From Haemonchus contortus (taxonomy: Eukaryota; Nematoda; Chromadorea; Rhabditida; Trichostrongylidae), in assembly GCA_000469685.2 (NCBI GenBank), contig LS997564.1:29061959-29125958 (forward strand): a DNA stretch of 64,000 nucleotides, read 5' to 3'. How positions within the stretch are numbered: position 1 is the first letter of the stretch; every line of letters starts with the position of its first letter. Below are positions 13,809-26,221 of the stretch, piece by piece. Below the pieces are notes generated by a model, which did not search any database, was not told the DNA's origin, and saw only the letters and a list, made by a program, of their open reading frames with translations. The position numbers and the translations under genes are program-made.

Positions 13809-16800
13809 ATGACCGAAAGATTCGATGGTTTCGAATACAGTACAAAAGATGTGATAGGTCATGGCGCGTTCGCAATCGTTTATAAGGGAAGGTATTCGGA
13901 TGTGAGTTCCATGTTAAATTTTAATACATTTTTCCTTCCTTTTTTCACATAGTTATCGTTAATTATTCGATTTATAAAATCTTTCCCGAAGTCTTCTTGA
14001 AACCTAAGCTCATGATGTTTTACTCTGCTTTGCCGTATCGGTTCTGTCATGACAACCTGTACGGCATAGCGGTATAAGACGTTATTTTTTGTTCCTTCAA
14101 TATTTAGCAAAATGATCCGATTCTGGCCATTCAGCTATTTTTGTTATCGACAACCTTACCCGCTGCGCTCTTTGATCCTTAGTTGACAAAATATGTTTAT
14201 TGTGACGTTGTCATCGTTGAGCAACTGTTTTGTGAGAGGTGACACTGACACCACACGCTTATCCCTCTTCTTCTCAGAGGTTTAGTTGAGAGTCCTTCTC
14301 AATATGTAATCGTATCGAATTCGCCATGAGGCTCAGCGGCGGTGACAGGCGTGCGGCAGTGGCGACTCGGCTATCGGCATTATAGGGACGTCCGAATAGC
14401 TGTTCTTGTTGACGCCCTTGGACCAAGAAAAGAGTGGGCGTTGCACTTCTGTTGATTGGCTCGAATAAATCTTAATTGGATTCGCCTCAGCATTTTCGAA
14501 GGAGAATTCGTTGGGGGTCCTTTACTCGGAAAACTCTTCTCCTGATCGATCTTGCATTTAAGAGTTCTGAGAAAACTTCGGAAAAGTCTGGTTGTCAAAG
14601 TTAAGGAAGGCTGAGATTGTGCCACAGGAGAAGATCACACTCCTGAAATACTTTTTTAAAGTAGTTTTGATTTATTCGATATTATTCTCGAAGAAACTTT
14701 TTAATCCTCATTTTCAGAGACCAGATGTTCCGGTGGCAATCAAAGCGATTGCAAAAAAGAATATCGCTAAATCGAAAAATTTACTCACCAAAGAAATAAA
14801 AATCTTGAAGGTATGCTCTATCACTAACCATTCCTTTTGTTGGCATGCTATAGTTTTTCTTTGAAGGAGCTCTCACTGAAGCTTTTGATGTGTGCAAAGA
14901 GTTGGCTGAGTGCTGATTGGCAGTAGCGTTTTGATTTGATTGATTTGATTTATTACACGACTGATTCGTGTGAAAATGAACAACGGGAAACAAGCAAGAG
15001 CAACTACAACACAATAGAAATCGACCTAAGAACTACTTATGCGTAGTTACTACACCAAAAAAAACAAGAGGTAGAAAAAAAAAGCTATAGTATAACGAAA
15101 AGTGAAGTACAAGAGTAAAACAAAATGTGAAGAAAGCAATATAGTAGGCAAAGGAGCAATTAATATCAGCGTTGGGTCAAGAGCCTTTTGAAGTGTGCGA
15201 GCGATTTGGGCGCTGGGCCTCGCTTGATAATTTTGTTAAATTCGATACCGGCACGGTGGCAGAAGAACTGGCTTCTATACCTAGAATTAGGTCTAGGTAT
15301 AAAAACCTTGGTGTTGCCCCCACGAGTACGTGAATCACCAGTAGAGAAGAGCCTAAGCCTATCTACAGAGACCACACCACAGAGGATCTTGTAGAGCATG
15401 AGTACATCAAATCGCCTCCTTCTACTTTCGAGAGTTTGCAGACCTAGAATTTGGTTCCTCATAGAGCTTTGCGGTTTTTCAATGGAATCTTATTTCAGAC
15501 TTTGAGTGGTCTGCAGCACACTAATCTCGTAGCTTTGCTGAAATGTACAGAAACGGCGACACATGTCTATCTTGTTATGGAATTTTGCAATGGAGGCGAC
15601 TTAGCTGATTACCTCAGTCAAAAAACCACCCTTCAAGAAGATACAATACATCATTTTGTTGTTCAGATAGGTAAGTTCCAGGTTAACTTCATATGGTGGA
15701 TAATGTTTTTCGCATCTTAAATCCATTTAGGTGATTTTTCTCTCCAGAGAAGTTTTGAATGTGAAAAGAACTCGTAAAGCTCTTTATGACGGTGTCGAAG
15801 ATTTTCCAGAATACTAGAAATATTTTTCTTAGCCGATCGGAGAATTGATGATTGATATAGGGCCGGCAGTTACTAAAAGTCTATTTAAGCTCGTGCATTG
15901 GAAGCGATCAACAAGGAGGGCATTGTTCATCGTGATCTCAAACCGCAAAATATCTTGTTATGCAATCCTACACGTCAATCAAATCCACCAGCTAGCGAAC
16001 TCATCATCAAATTGGCTGATTTCGGGTTTGCTCGGTTTCTTTCCGAAGGGGTCATGGCGGCGACATTATGTGGATCTCCTATGTACATGGCTCCCGAGGT
16101 TAGTGGTTTCCATATGAGCACACTTGAGCATTCAGAACTTTGATGTTTTCGTAGATTCGATCCGAGTTTGCGAGAGGGGGGGGGGGAGGTCCCTGGGGGG
16201 GAGGTCCCAAGCTTCATTTGTACTACAATGTATCAATTATGTAAGTTTTTAGGTCATTATGTCACTACAGTATGATGCCAAAGCCGATCTTTGGTCTATT
16301 GGTACGATTCTGTTCCAGTGTTTGACGGGAAAAGCGCCGTTCCAGGTTTGGTTTGTTTCCGGATGAGTATTTTTCCGTTCAGTGGTCGAGATCGATCACA
16401 AAATGTCTGTAGCTCGTATTCAACCATTTGTTAAGGCTCAAAATCCTCCGCAACTGAAAGCGTACTACGAAAAAAATCGTGAACTGAAGCCGAATATCCC
16501 TGATTACTGCTCACCTGCATTAAGGGATCTTCTCCTACGGTTATTGAAAAGGAATGCCAAGGACCGTATAACATTTGGTAAGAGAAGATATTGCTTTGCT
16601 GCTGCTTTACTGCATGCTTATTGCAGTGTTTTCCCTGCTTGTCACCGATTACTCTTTGTGATCATCATGTGTTTCAGAGGATTTTTTCAATCACCCGTTC
16701 CTCCATCAGCCTCCAATCACAAGCCCTTCCAAGCGTATTCTTGATGCTGCTTCGCCTATGGTTGTTCGCCGTATGATTCAATCACCATCCTCGTCTGCAT

Positions 16801-19800
16801 CACCATTACCCGCTCGTGGATCAACGTCACGCCTGGAAAGCCCACAACCGACACGGCGAACTGTCAAGGTGAGGATCTTATCATCTAGGTGGCTTTCCGG
16901 TCAAACTACTGTTCTATTGCAAACCATGGTTCTTCCACCTTGCTCATTCGGAACCTCAGCTGCCCGACTTAGCAGAATTTGCTTGTAATTCCTAATGTTG
17001 AATGTCAAATTGATGTCAAATAGGTCAAAATTTATAAATTCCATACATCCAGTTTAGGTGCCTGAGTCACCAGCTGTACGTAGGATAACTCAGACCATGA
17101 ACGACAGTAACGATTTTACGTTTCTACCACCGCTTCCTGGCCACCAACAGCAGTCATCGGGTACTCGCCACGAACACAGTCCAGTGAAGCAGGTGAGTGT
17201 ATTGCTAGAATCGAAGTCACTTGTGTTATGTGCTGAGTTTTCTACAGCTAGTTGTTTCCTTTGTTTTTATTAGTTCGCTTAATTGATTTCTATGATATAA
17301 TGGCGTCATTCTTCCTATGTCCTCAGGCGTAGGCGGATAATGTGACCGTTGATAGCCAAAAAAGGGGACTGCTTGAAAACATGAAGGATGAGAAGGGGAG
17401 TGTTTGCTACAACTAAGCGGGGCACGTCTAATATGTACTCGATTTGTTCGCGTAATGTCCGGGGAGATATTGGTAAAGAATCTACAAAACGTTTCCTATG
17501 AAATGACTTGTACACGGAGGTCGAAGGAGGGAAAGATAACATGGTCAAGTGAAAGAGAGCAAAAACTTGCACCTTTGCTGTTTACTCGTGATATGCGATT
17601 GAAAACACTGAACCGAGTCGAATGATACACTGTTGTTCCATTATTTTATATGGAGCTGGCTCTGCAGAGAATCCCTCTGTGATGCGCATGCATTCGGGAG
17701 ACAAACGAGTCAAAGTAAAGCTCCCAATTAAGACTCTTCCATGGTACTTCGATAGTTGGTTCTCTACCCAGCCTTGATTACATTATTGCTTCTGCGTTCT
17801 GATTAACTTTCCCAGTATTACTGGATTCCGTTAAGAATGGTCCTTATCCAATTGAATCGGGTTCTTCAGCTTCTTATAATTTTTGTCATCTTCTTTTTTA
17901 TATCAGTTAAATCACTTTTTGTTGTGTCCCAGAATAGTTTTGCCGTTTCCCCTAGCTTATGAGCCCTTCGTTCTAGAACAATTCAATTTTGCTCGGTTCT
18001 TGTGCTTTACCTCTCTGGAGCTTGAACTACTTCACAGCTTGATGTTACAAGAACCTCCTACAAAGTGGCTGTAACATTGAGAAGCACTGAAAAGTGCAAA
18101 AAGTTGGGTATCAGCTGCCGCATATTTTTGTGTAGAAATAGTCGCTTGGTTTTGAGCAAGTGTGCTGCTCGAATGCATTTATGTCATCACATTACGGTAT
18201 CAATGTCCTAACTCAGCAAAATAGCCTTTAGGTATTTCATAAAAGCTAAAAATATGTTGTCGATACTTTGTTAACTTGTTGACTATCAGGTGCAAGTGCA
18301 TACATCTTCATCTCAAACGCCGACTGCTCCAGTGAAAGCTGTTCCGGTTCCAAGTCAACGAAATGCTTTCACTAAAATCGAGGTTCATTTCAAGCGTATC
18401 TTGATCGATAGAAATATATTTGTGCTTTGGACTGTAGTCTTTACTTTAATTGTTCAGGAGCGGAGACTTGGAATCAAGGATGGTGAAAATGAGTCTTGCT
18501 CAGCGATTCCGTCTCCCTCCGTGCGAGGTGTGTCTTCTCTTAAACGAACAACGTCGGGTCATACTAAGGAGTCGTTATCGTCGATTCCGACTGTGGAAAG
18601 TATGACATTACCCTCGAGTGAGTTTTTATTCCTTTCCCCCACCTCAATATCAGTCAATACTATCAATTTTACCAACTCATTTTTGTTGCAGCATCTGCTT
18701 CGAAATTGATTGCCCATGCGCTAATCTATTAAATAAAACTATTTTCTCCCTTTCTTCAGCTCAATTTATTGTGCGGGGAGCGGCAGCACGCAGGTCGATG
18801 GCTGAGCGTAATCGACCACGGAAACTCACTGAAGAATCATCTCCTGCTCCAGTGCCAGAGAAAGCTCCCGAAACTGGTTGGTTTCTGTTTCTTCTATAAG
18901 AATTGTGTTCTCTTCTATCTATTTTATCTGTGTAATTTGAAATGATTTCTGACTACTTCAATTTTTAGCCGAACCGGAAGCCAAAGGAGTAGAAGATGTT
19001 CCTCAGTTGAGTCATCCGGACATGTTGGAAGCGAATAGTGCTCCACTCGACAACGCTAAATTTTTGTCTGCTTCGCCTCCCGAAACTCGCGCCGATCAAG
19101 CTTTGCCGTCTCAATTGTGAGTTTAATCTGATTGTGTGCGCACGAACTATAAAACACGAGACATCCGCTTGGACCAGTTTTAGTTTTACTTACTTCAGAG
19201 AGATCAGTTTTTTTTTTGATTCACGTTAACCTTACAGGGAAATAAGCGACGATGAAGACGACACGATGCATCATTCTCTAAAATTGCCATTCGGAGGTCC
19301 AGATAATGGAGGTACCCCATAGTCTTTGATACTGGAGTGCACCAACAAAGTTTTCCTTAAGAATAAGTTCGTAGTAATCGTAGCTGAACATTCTTGGTAC
19401 TCTTCAATCTTGATTTATAGATTCATTTCTTTTTTATTACTTTTTTTTCCTTCTGCTGAATTAGTAGCAAACTATCAACTGATGTTTAGAGTCACTCAAA
19501 TCGGAGCCGATGGAGAGTTGCCTTTCCGGCGAAGAGGGAAGTGAGCTGATGATGGATGTGGCAGATCCTTCCGACTCGTTATCGTCGCCTCATCCCCCGT
19601 CTGCTTCTAATGCTCCACCATCCCTCGGCGTAAGTAGAACAACATATTTCGCAAAATATGCTTATCGATCTAAATCGGTTGCACTTTCGAGATTCGAAGT
19701 GTTTTTTAGAGCCTACCACGCGCACCGTCATTGTTTGAGCACCGCGCGGAAGAAGAAGATGGTGATGACCCATCAGGAGGAGCGCTTGATCAGGAAACAG

Positions 19801-21836
19801 TCATGGAAGAGGAACATAAGCAGGTATAATTTTTTGTTTTCTTTTTTATTCACTTTTTTATTTTGTTGCATAGCGCATGTGCAAATGTTTGAATGTAGGT
19901 ATTTCCCCTTTACGGACCTTAATGTTTCTACTCTTTGAATTGATAGTGGGTGTTTTTGAAACCTCATGTAACTGTTTTTTTTAAGATCCTGGCCAAGTTA
20001 CGCTTTGTTGTGGAATTGGTGGACACATTAGTGCAAGTTGCAGAGCAAAAGGATAATCCGTTGGTTGCAGCTATGACCACCAGAAAAGTGAGGGTTTTTG
20101 TTCTTTCAATCGTTTCAGACTACAACCTCTATTAAAACAAGGGCTTTTTGGTGTCAAGTTTTTTGTTCTATCGTTTTCGGGCGTCTGCTTTGCGCTTTGA
20201 AGCGTTTTACCTTATAACCCACGAAGTCATTTCTTCAGGCCGAGCCGTCGTCTGCGTTTAGACGTGCAGAGCAGTTGGTCGTTTATGTCCGAGCCTTGCA
20301 CATGTTGTCGTCTGCGCTATTGCTTGCCCAACGCAATGTTGCCAGTCGAGTACTGCATCCTTCGCCAGCGGTTCAGAACGTTCTGAACGTACTCAATGAC
20401 AAGTATCACCAATGCTTGGTTAGATAATCTCATTTCGAAGCCGCTTTCAAAAACAAAACTCGATATCGAAGACTTGTTGTTTTTAGGTGAGGTCCCAAGA
20501 GTTGGCGTCACTCGGTTTGCCCGGACAAGATCCGGCAATGGCTGTCATTTCCGCGGAACGAATCATGTACAAGCACGCCATTGAGCTCTGCCAGACAGCA
20601 GCTTTGGATGAATTATTCGGAAATCCACAGCTGTGTAGTCAAAGGTTGGTTTTAACGTTACAAAGTTCAAGAGGTTTTTGTGTGTATGAGACAATATTGT
20701 AAAGGGATTATCCCATTAATCCTAATGCTGTCATTGGAGAGCCCGGGTTTTGGATTTTTCCTAATCAAACTTTAGTATGGCTTGTTTATAAGACTACTTT
20801 CTTCTCAAAAGAATATTTTAATCTACGGTAACGTTCCATTTCGATGAGCAAATTTCGCGTAAAAATACAAGTCGGTATAAGTCGTAAAAGAAAGAGTTTC
20901 GAAAGGAACAAATATTGGATGTACTCTAGTGGTCGAAAATGTGCATGCTGTGTTACCACCTTACTTCTTAATTGTTCTTACTTTACCCTTTACTGCGTGG
21001 TAATTTGTTTTTTCGCAGTGGAGTGAAATGTCAAGCTCCCATCGATAACTCATTTTGTAGAGCCCTCATCTTCTTTTCTTGACATCATTTCAGTTCCTTT
21101 TTCAATTGAAAGACCTTCACTGTAACAAGCTTCACATCTTTTCTAGCTGTTAACAGCGTCTCATCATTTGCTATTATCGTTAAAAAGATTTTATGAATGT
21201 GTCCGCTTATTGATGGCGAGAGCTCGTCCTACGTTTATATGAAAGAGGTTTTGGAAATCTGGATATACACATTCGTCACCTTATTCCTCAACGCTTGCCC
21301 AAATGTCGGCAGAGATATGTGCCTTCCATAGATCGACAGGCATGCTGGTCTAAGCGTTCATCTTCATCGAACCCATTGCCGCTTTCTTTAACCTAGCTCA
21401 TGGGTGCGTCTCTCTTTGATGAGCATGCTGGATAAGTCTGCATTTCTCTTGTTTGAGGTTGTTTCGATGTGGACGTTCCATCGCTTCTCGTTGTTCTTGA
21501 GACCTTTAGAACCAGCTCCAATCCACTTGTACGGCTTTTTTACAGGATTGTATGAATTTGCCCATCCATGCGTGCCTTAATGTGCCGACTACCTTCGTAA
21601 ATGAACCTCTTCGGCAGACGCTACAAATTTCAGGGCAATTCCTCATGAAATAACCATTCTCATGTATTATACTTTCTTGCAGGTACCAAACGGCTTATAT
21701 GATGTTGCACACATTGTCCGAGCAAGTGCACAGCGACCAGGATCGTAATGTGTTGTCTCGTTACAAGAATGCCGTCGAGAAAAGACTTCGTATTCTGGAA
21801 CGGCAAGGTTTTGTTACCGCTGTTAATACGTGCTGA
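13809..21836 (+). CDS. unc-51: Serine/threonine kinase UNC-51 / ATG1 (ULK1/2 family)
   Basis: Autophagy-initiating kinase of the ATG1 complex, also required for axon growth in C. elegans. Nineteen exons join with consistent phases to 855 residues, close to C. elegans UNC-51: 13809-13901, 14718-14810, 15499-15670, 15890-16098, 16253-16345, 16436-16577, 16678-16868, 17058-17192, 18290-18382, 18458-18617, 18760-18876, 18969-19116, 19238-19311, 19490-19629, 19710-19823, 19986-20087, 20239-20418, 20487-20644, 21683-21836. The N-terminal kinase domain has a [11 protein letters not shown] glycine loop, VAIK (Lys40), HRDLKPQN (Asp135), DFG (Asp163) and APE (187-189), all intact. A Ser/Pro-rich linker follows (about 290-650), with NDFTFLPP at 349-356 resembling an LC3-interacting region. 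The C-terminal helical region from about residue 659 ([17 protein letters not shown]...) matches the ATG13-binding early autophagy targeting domain. The start is the only Met before the kinase fold. No frameshift or stop was found, so the gene looks functional. Confidence 0.96.
14931..15470 (-). mobile_element. 5'-truncated CR1/jockey-like LINE in unc-51 intron 2
   Basis: The minus strand of 15166-15462 encodes about 98 residues with the pattern [17 protein letters not shown] and a following basic, aromatic stretch, typical of the extreme C-terminus of CR1/jockey-clade reverse transcriptases. The element then runs about 230 bp to a 3' tail of short repeats (TTGATTTGATT-type on plus, 14935-14952). 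It is antisense to unc-51 and lacks everything upstream, as expected for 5'-truncated insertion. The exact clade is uncertain. Confidence 0.6.
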
Positions 21837-22885
21837 TTATTGTGTTTGTTGTATTAAAAGATACAATCCATTCATTTATGTTTTACTCTTTACTCATTTA
21901 AAAATCACAGTTTCAATGATTCCATTAAGGAAAGTGGTGTTTTATATATTCAGTTTATATGATACTTATCGGGAGTTAGACGTTCCTTGTGTTGTTCTGA
22001 GATAATACTTCTAAAAACCTATGGTATAGACGGTGGAGTCATAATGGAGTTAGAATTATTCGCTGTTTTCTATTGTGTCTTCCAAGCTTCATCGCCTGTA
22101 TCCTAGTAGGCATTATTTTTGTGCCATTGTGTACCTTCTTAGAGAGGATTAAGTTTACTTCTGTAAAAGTTACAAATTCAGTAGATGTCAGTACAGCTTC
22201 TTTTCTTTTCAGTTTTGTTGAGCAAAGACGCATTAATTAGCACCCACTCGTTCGGAATAGGTCCTGGTTATCGTAAGTTACATGGTCAGAATAACTGCTT
22301 ATAAGTGTGCACTGTCGAGTGTGGCTTTGCTCATCAGAACTGAGCTTTTGTTTTCCTGTAATCGTTGTTTTTAACAACTTTCTAAATGACTTTACTACTT
22401 TAAGCTCACTATTGCTTTCCTGTGTTGCTGTCGTCTCAAGATCTGCAGCTTCGAATTGGTGTTCATCGTTCATCTGTTTCTCCATATAGGCTCCCCCAAC
22501 TCCTATCTATTCACCTTGCCTCATTTGTATTGCGCATCGTTTGACAACATTTCAAATTGTTTTCATCGTTCAACCAAAAATTGCAACATGAGGAAGAATT
22601 CATAGTAATAATGATTCCATCCTGGTCTTTTGTCTAGTCACTCAAGTTCAGCTGTGGAAAAATCTTGTAAAAATTGACAAAAATCGGAATAAAATCATTG
22701 GGATGCAATGCGATCTATTTTCGGTGTACAATGGAGCAACATTTATTGCCCTTCATTACAGTGTATACAGGAGAAGGAAAATAGGTTAAGTACAGATAGC
22801 TAAAATAGAGTATTTTTGCAAAGTTGGCTTTCCACTACAATGACACAGTTGATCGTCTTTCGGTGGTTCCAAAATACTGATGCCG
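21837..22885. other. 3' flank of unc-51, no gene seen
   Basis: ATTAAA at 21853-21858, 17 bp after the unc-51 stop, may be its poly(A) signal, which would give a very short 3' UTR. The remainder shows no exon-like frame with splice sites and no recognisable repeat. Confidence 0.35.
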
Positions 22886-22893
22886 AAGCCGCC

Positions 22894-23153
22894 GGGGGGA
22901 CGGTACATTCGTGCGATTTGGACTGCGCGCAGCAAATTGCGCGGCGAAATTCATAACGATTTGACGACTTTAGCGCCTATTATTGGGGTCTAACTTCCTA
23001 GTAGAGTAGATTGGTAGTGTAAGCTGACTCGACCTATCTATTCTATTTCAAGTTTGTGTCCCAATAATAGGCGCCAGAGTCCTTCGAATCGCCACAAATT
23101 TCGCCGCGCAATTTGCCGCGCGCGGTTCGAATCGCACGAATGTACACACACCC
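22894..23153. mobile_element. MULE-like foldback MITE, copy 1
   Basis: 260-bp element that is one long imperfect inverted repeat. The left arm reads about GGGGGGACGGTACATTCGTG and the right end is its complement ending in ACACACCC. It is flanked by an exact 8-bp direct repeat AAGCCGCC (22886-22893 and 23154-23161), the target duplication. Both arms contain GCGCGGCGAA and AGCGCC/GGCGCC blocks shared with the copies at 25961 and 56131. No coding capacity. Long terminal inverted repeats with 8-9 bp duplications suggest a Mutator-like (or hAT-like) non-autonomous element. Confidence 0.75.
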
Positions 23154-23161
23154 AAGCCGCC

Positions 23162-23924
23162 ACGAACCATTCTAGGCATTGGTTTCTAAAGAAATTTGCG
23201 CTAGAGGCGTTTTGCCTTATCGCCGGTCCCATTTTTGATGACTTTCGAAAACGTAGCATGATGTGAAAGTAACAAACAGCTATTTAGCATTGAATTAAAA
23301 ACAAGCTGATAACTTTACCATGAAGAGCAGCCGACGCTTGCGTCAGCGTCCGCATCGTTAGTATGAATTCAGTCAGTCTGCGGTTGCTGGAATAGGAGTG
23401 GTTTTTGTAAGACTTGTGCACTATTTCACTTGGTGGTTGCACTGTTTTTTTTTCAGTATGTTGGCCATGCTATGTATAAGTAGGAATGGGCTGATGATGT
23501 GAATAAACACTATTAGCCAGAAAATCTCTGTAGAAAAAGCGAGAGATATTTGACTGCATACATCTTGCACTAAAACGAGCAGATATACCTCATTCTAGAA
23601 GTTTTCAGCGACTTGAGCCTGCATTGCTTTCGAATAGAAGTATCGAATTTGAGGCCGGTATTCATGTACCTGTCGTGCTGCTTGTCTAATTTCCTTACTG
23701 TGTTCTCTATGAACGTATGAATGTCTTACAAATTTTATCTGTATAAGGGCTTAGGCTTCTTCTTATGTCATTGTGCTGGAATGGTGTTATCCACTTGTTC
23801 CCACCAGTCATCGCAATCATGTCAAAACCCATCCGTCTCCATGCGGCTCCTGATCTGGAGAACTGTTAGCATCGGGACCACCTAAAGACACAGTCCACGA
23901 CAATTTTGCGGTAGCCAGTTTCAG
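23162..23924. other. Spacer, no gene seen
   Basis: AT-rich sequence between the MITE at 22.9 kb and the small gene at 23.9 kb. No open frame with splice sites, RNA gene or repeat was recognised here. Confidence 0.3.
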
Positions 23925-25603
23925 ATGAATAATGGAAGTAATAGTTCAGAACAGTGCAAAATTGGCGATGAAAATGCGAAAATAGGCCCCGTTGAGATTT
24001 GGTTGGCTCTAAAATATGCAAATCAAGAGGTGGACGAGAATGTGACGACAAGTGACATGGTAAGGGTATTTGGAAGAATTGTCCAAAAGTGCTATTGCAT
24101 ACAGCTGGCTACAGTAAGCTACCTGCGTGTAACGTGTGCTTCCCGTTGTGAATGGTGCAGCATCTGCAGCTCTTAAAACCTTAACAACTCGTCCCTCTTG
24201 GATGTGTATGTCGGGTGAGCAGGTTTGAGGCTCGTTGTCAACAGAAATCTCTCGCAGAGGGGAACTAAGCGAAGAAATAGTCTCTACATGTTTCGTCATC
24301 CACCAAAAAATTTCGTTGCTCACTGTCTGCGGCCTCTTCCAATGGGCAACGGAAAAAGCGAAGGGCTGCCTCCATAGTCCACGGTTTGGCCCGCGACCGG
24401 TCGCGCGACTGGTCGAGCGACTGGTCGCGGGCCAATCGTGGACTATGAAAGCAGCCAAGGGATCGTGCTAAACGTTCCAACAGGTTGGCACCCTAAGCAC
24501 TTTGAAAACATCGGGCAAGTGGAGGCCCCGTCATAATGCAATGTCTGCGACAAATTGTGTAGGAGAACACAAAATGGTAAGAAGTTCATAACGACTTTAC
24601 CGATAACCCGAGCTCCCAGCTTCTAACCCACTTCTGTTTCGAGGAAAAATGCAAGTGACCATTGAGGTGTCACGTCGAATTCTACTCTGACATAGGAATG
24701 TTCCCATGTGATGTCAAGAAAAGATGACCGCACTGGTTGATTCCAGACTTCGTGCAGGCACGCACGCAGGTAGAATCGTGCGTGCGAGCAAGCAAGCGCG
24801 ATGCGACGGCGACGCTAACTACTCGTTTAAACTATCTGGCCGCCTTCAGACTTCGACGACCGTCCGTCCGTTCAACACGTGCGCGACGGCGGTCGCTTAC
24901 GTGCTGCGACAACGGCGCTAGAGTAGTGTTGACAGCGCTGGCAGTGAACTAGTGCTGTCAACAACGGTCAGGCTCCGCCGTCGCAGCACGCATCCGACTG
25001 CCGTCGCACACGCGTTGAGCGGACGGTCGGATGAATCGTTGAGGTATGGAAGCACGATTCTACCTGCGTGCAGGCACACCCGCAGGTAGAAACCGTCAAA
25101 GTCTGAAAGCAGCCACTAACTGACTGTTACCCCCAAACGAGATGTCACACTCGCCGCACCCAATCGCGCGTATTCGCGCGGGGAAGGTTTGAATTTCCAG
25201 TGGACAATTACGGTAGTTGCCGCGAAACCACTACGGCTTGTCGGGGAACCCGGGTACCATCATCTCCGCCCACTCTCTTCGATTCTAATATGTGTCTATG
25301 CAAGAGGGCGCAGAGATGACAAAAAAACGCTAGGTCTTCTCATCCCTCTTCTCGTTCCTCCTGTAACATTCGAATCTCATTTCATTTAATCATTGTTTTT
25401 TTTTTGTTGAGTTTCTGTTTTCTTAGTGAAAAAGCGACGCCAGATGGCGTATGTAGTTGAGTCTCATGCGTTTCAGGTATTCATTCCGGCCACAGTCAAA
25501 TCTTCAACATTATTATTTTCTTATGCTTCTCAATGTGCTGGTACGACACTCACTACTTTTTGTCTTTAAGGTGTATTCAATAGTAGCAGGAAAAGGCTTC
25601 TAA
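23925..25603 (+). CDS. Unrecognised small gene, start exon at a trans-splice-like site (tentative)
   Basis: Exon 1 (23925-24059) begins ATG immediately after GTTTCAG, the usual form of a nematode spliced-leader acceptor, and encodes 45 residues with ordinary coding character (MNNGSNSSEQCKIGDE... to ...VTTSDM) before the donor GTAAGG. A later segment 25427-25476 (acceptor TTTTCTTAG, donor GTATTC) reads KKRRQMAYVVESHAFQ, and 25571-25603 reads VYSIVAGKGF and a stop. Phases require at least one more exon between 24060 and 25426 (phase 0 in, 1 out) that I could not identify. Foldback elements at 24364 and 24754 occupy that interval. No domain recognised; no function is proposed. Exon 1 is the better supported part; the downstream exons are guesses. 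Confidence 0.35.
24364..24456. mobile_element. Short foldback element, second family, copy 1
   Basis: 93-bp inverted repeat whose ends are GGCTGCC... and ...GACTATGAAAGCAGCC. Flanked by the 3-bp repeat AAG (24361-24363, 24457-24459). The middle is a run of GGTCGCGCGACTGGTCGAGC-type short inverted repeats. Same termini as the elements at 26440 and 61975. It lies inside the putative intron of the 23.9-kb gene. Confidence 0.65.
24754..25078. repeat. GC-rich foldback repeat
   Basis: About 325 bp with inverted arms: GCAGGTAGAATCGTGC at about 24768-24782 on the left and its exact complement GCACGATTCTACCTGC at 25052-25067 on the right, with further inverted similarity inside (for example CCGTCCGTCCGTTCAAC against GTTGAGCGGACGGTCGG, and ACGTGCTGCGACAACGG against CCGCCGTCGCAGCACGC). 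Both strands carry open frames, but these are a by-product of the GC-rich composition. No target duplication identified. Confidence 0.55.
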
Positions 25604-25960
25604 GAAAGCTCTTCGTTTAGCAACAAAGTCGTTGAAGTGTATAAAGCTCCAATCCAGTTCACTTCCGACAACTGCTAATCGAGACTTCCCTGACAGTCAA
25701 CCCTACTGCCCTACGAAGTAATCCTGTCCGCTGGTCGAGTGATCTGGTAGGTCCTCTACTTTTCAATTTTGCACTTTTTTAGTTTTAGCTATAGTATGCA
25801 TGCAAGATACCAATATTTATTCATACTTATTAGTGTGAACAATATCAGTCTCATTAACTGTTTGATTCTTGATTTGATTTTTTTCAAAGGCGCTGTTTCT
25901 TATTATTCACGCTCCTAAAAAATACCTCATGTAGTCCTAAACGGCATAGTAGGGGACACT

Positions 25961-26221
25961 GGGGGACGATCAGGTCGTGCGTCCGAGGGTGCGCGCGGCA
26001 ATTTGCGCGGCGAAACCCATACCTATTCTGACGACTTTAGCGCCTATTATTTGGGCCCAACTTCGAAGTACAGTAGAATAGTAGGATCAGCTGCCCTTAC
26101 CAATCTACCTTACTTAAGATTTGGGCCCCAATGATAGGCGCCGGAGTCGTCCAAATTCGCCACGAACTTCGCCGCGCAATTTGCCGCGCGCACCCTCGGA
26201 CGCACGACTTGACACACACCC
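25961..26221. mobile_element. MULE-like foldback MITE, copy 2
   Basis: 261-bp inverted repeat of the same family as 22894-23153. It starts GGGGGACGATCAGG and ends GACACACACCC, with the arms sharing GTCGTGCGTCCGAGGGTGCG. An exact 9-bp direct repeat GGGGACACT flanks it (25952-25960, 26222-26230). It lies about 30 bp 3' of an exon of tetraspanin B (26260-26332, minus). Confidence 0.78.

Noticed and set aside
17315..17572. 85-codon minus-strand frame in unc-51 intron 8
   Set aside because: Looks somewhat protein-like ([20 protein letters not shown]) but no family recognised and no splice partners; could be a transposon scrap.
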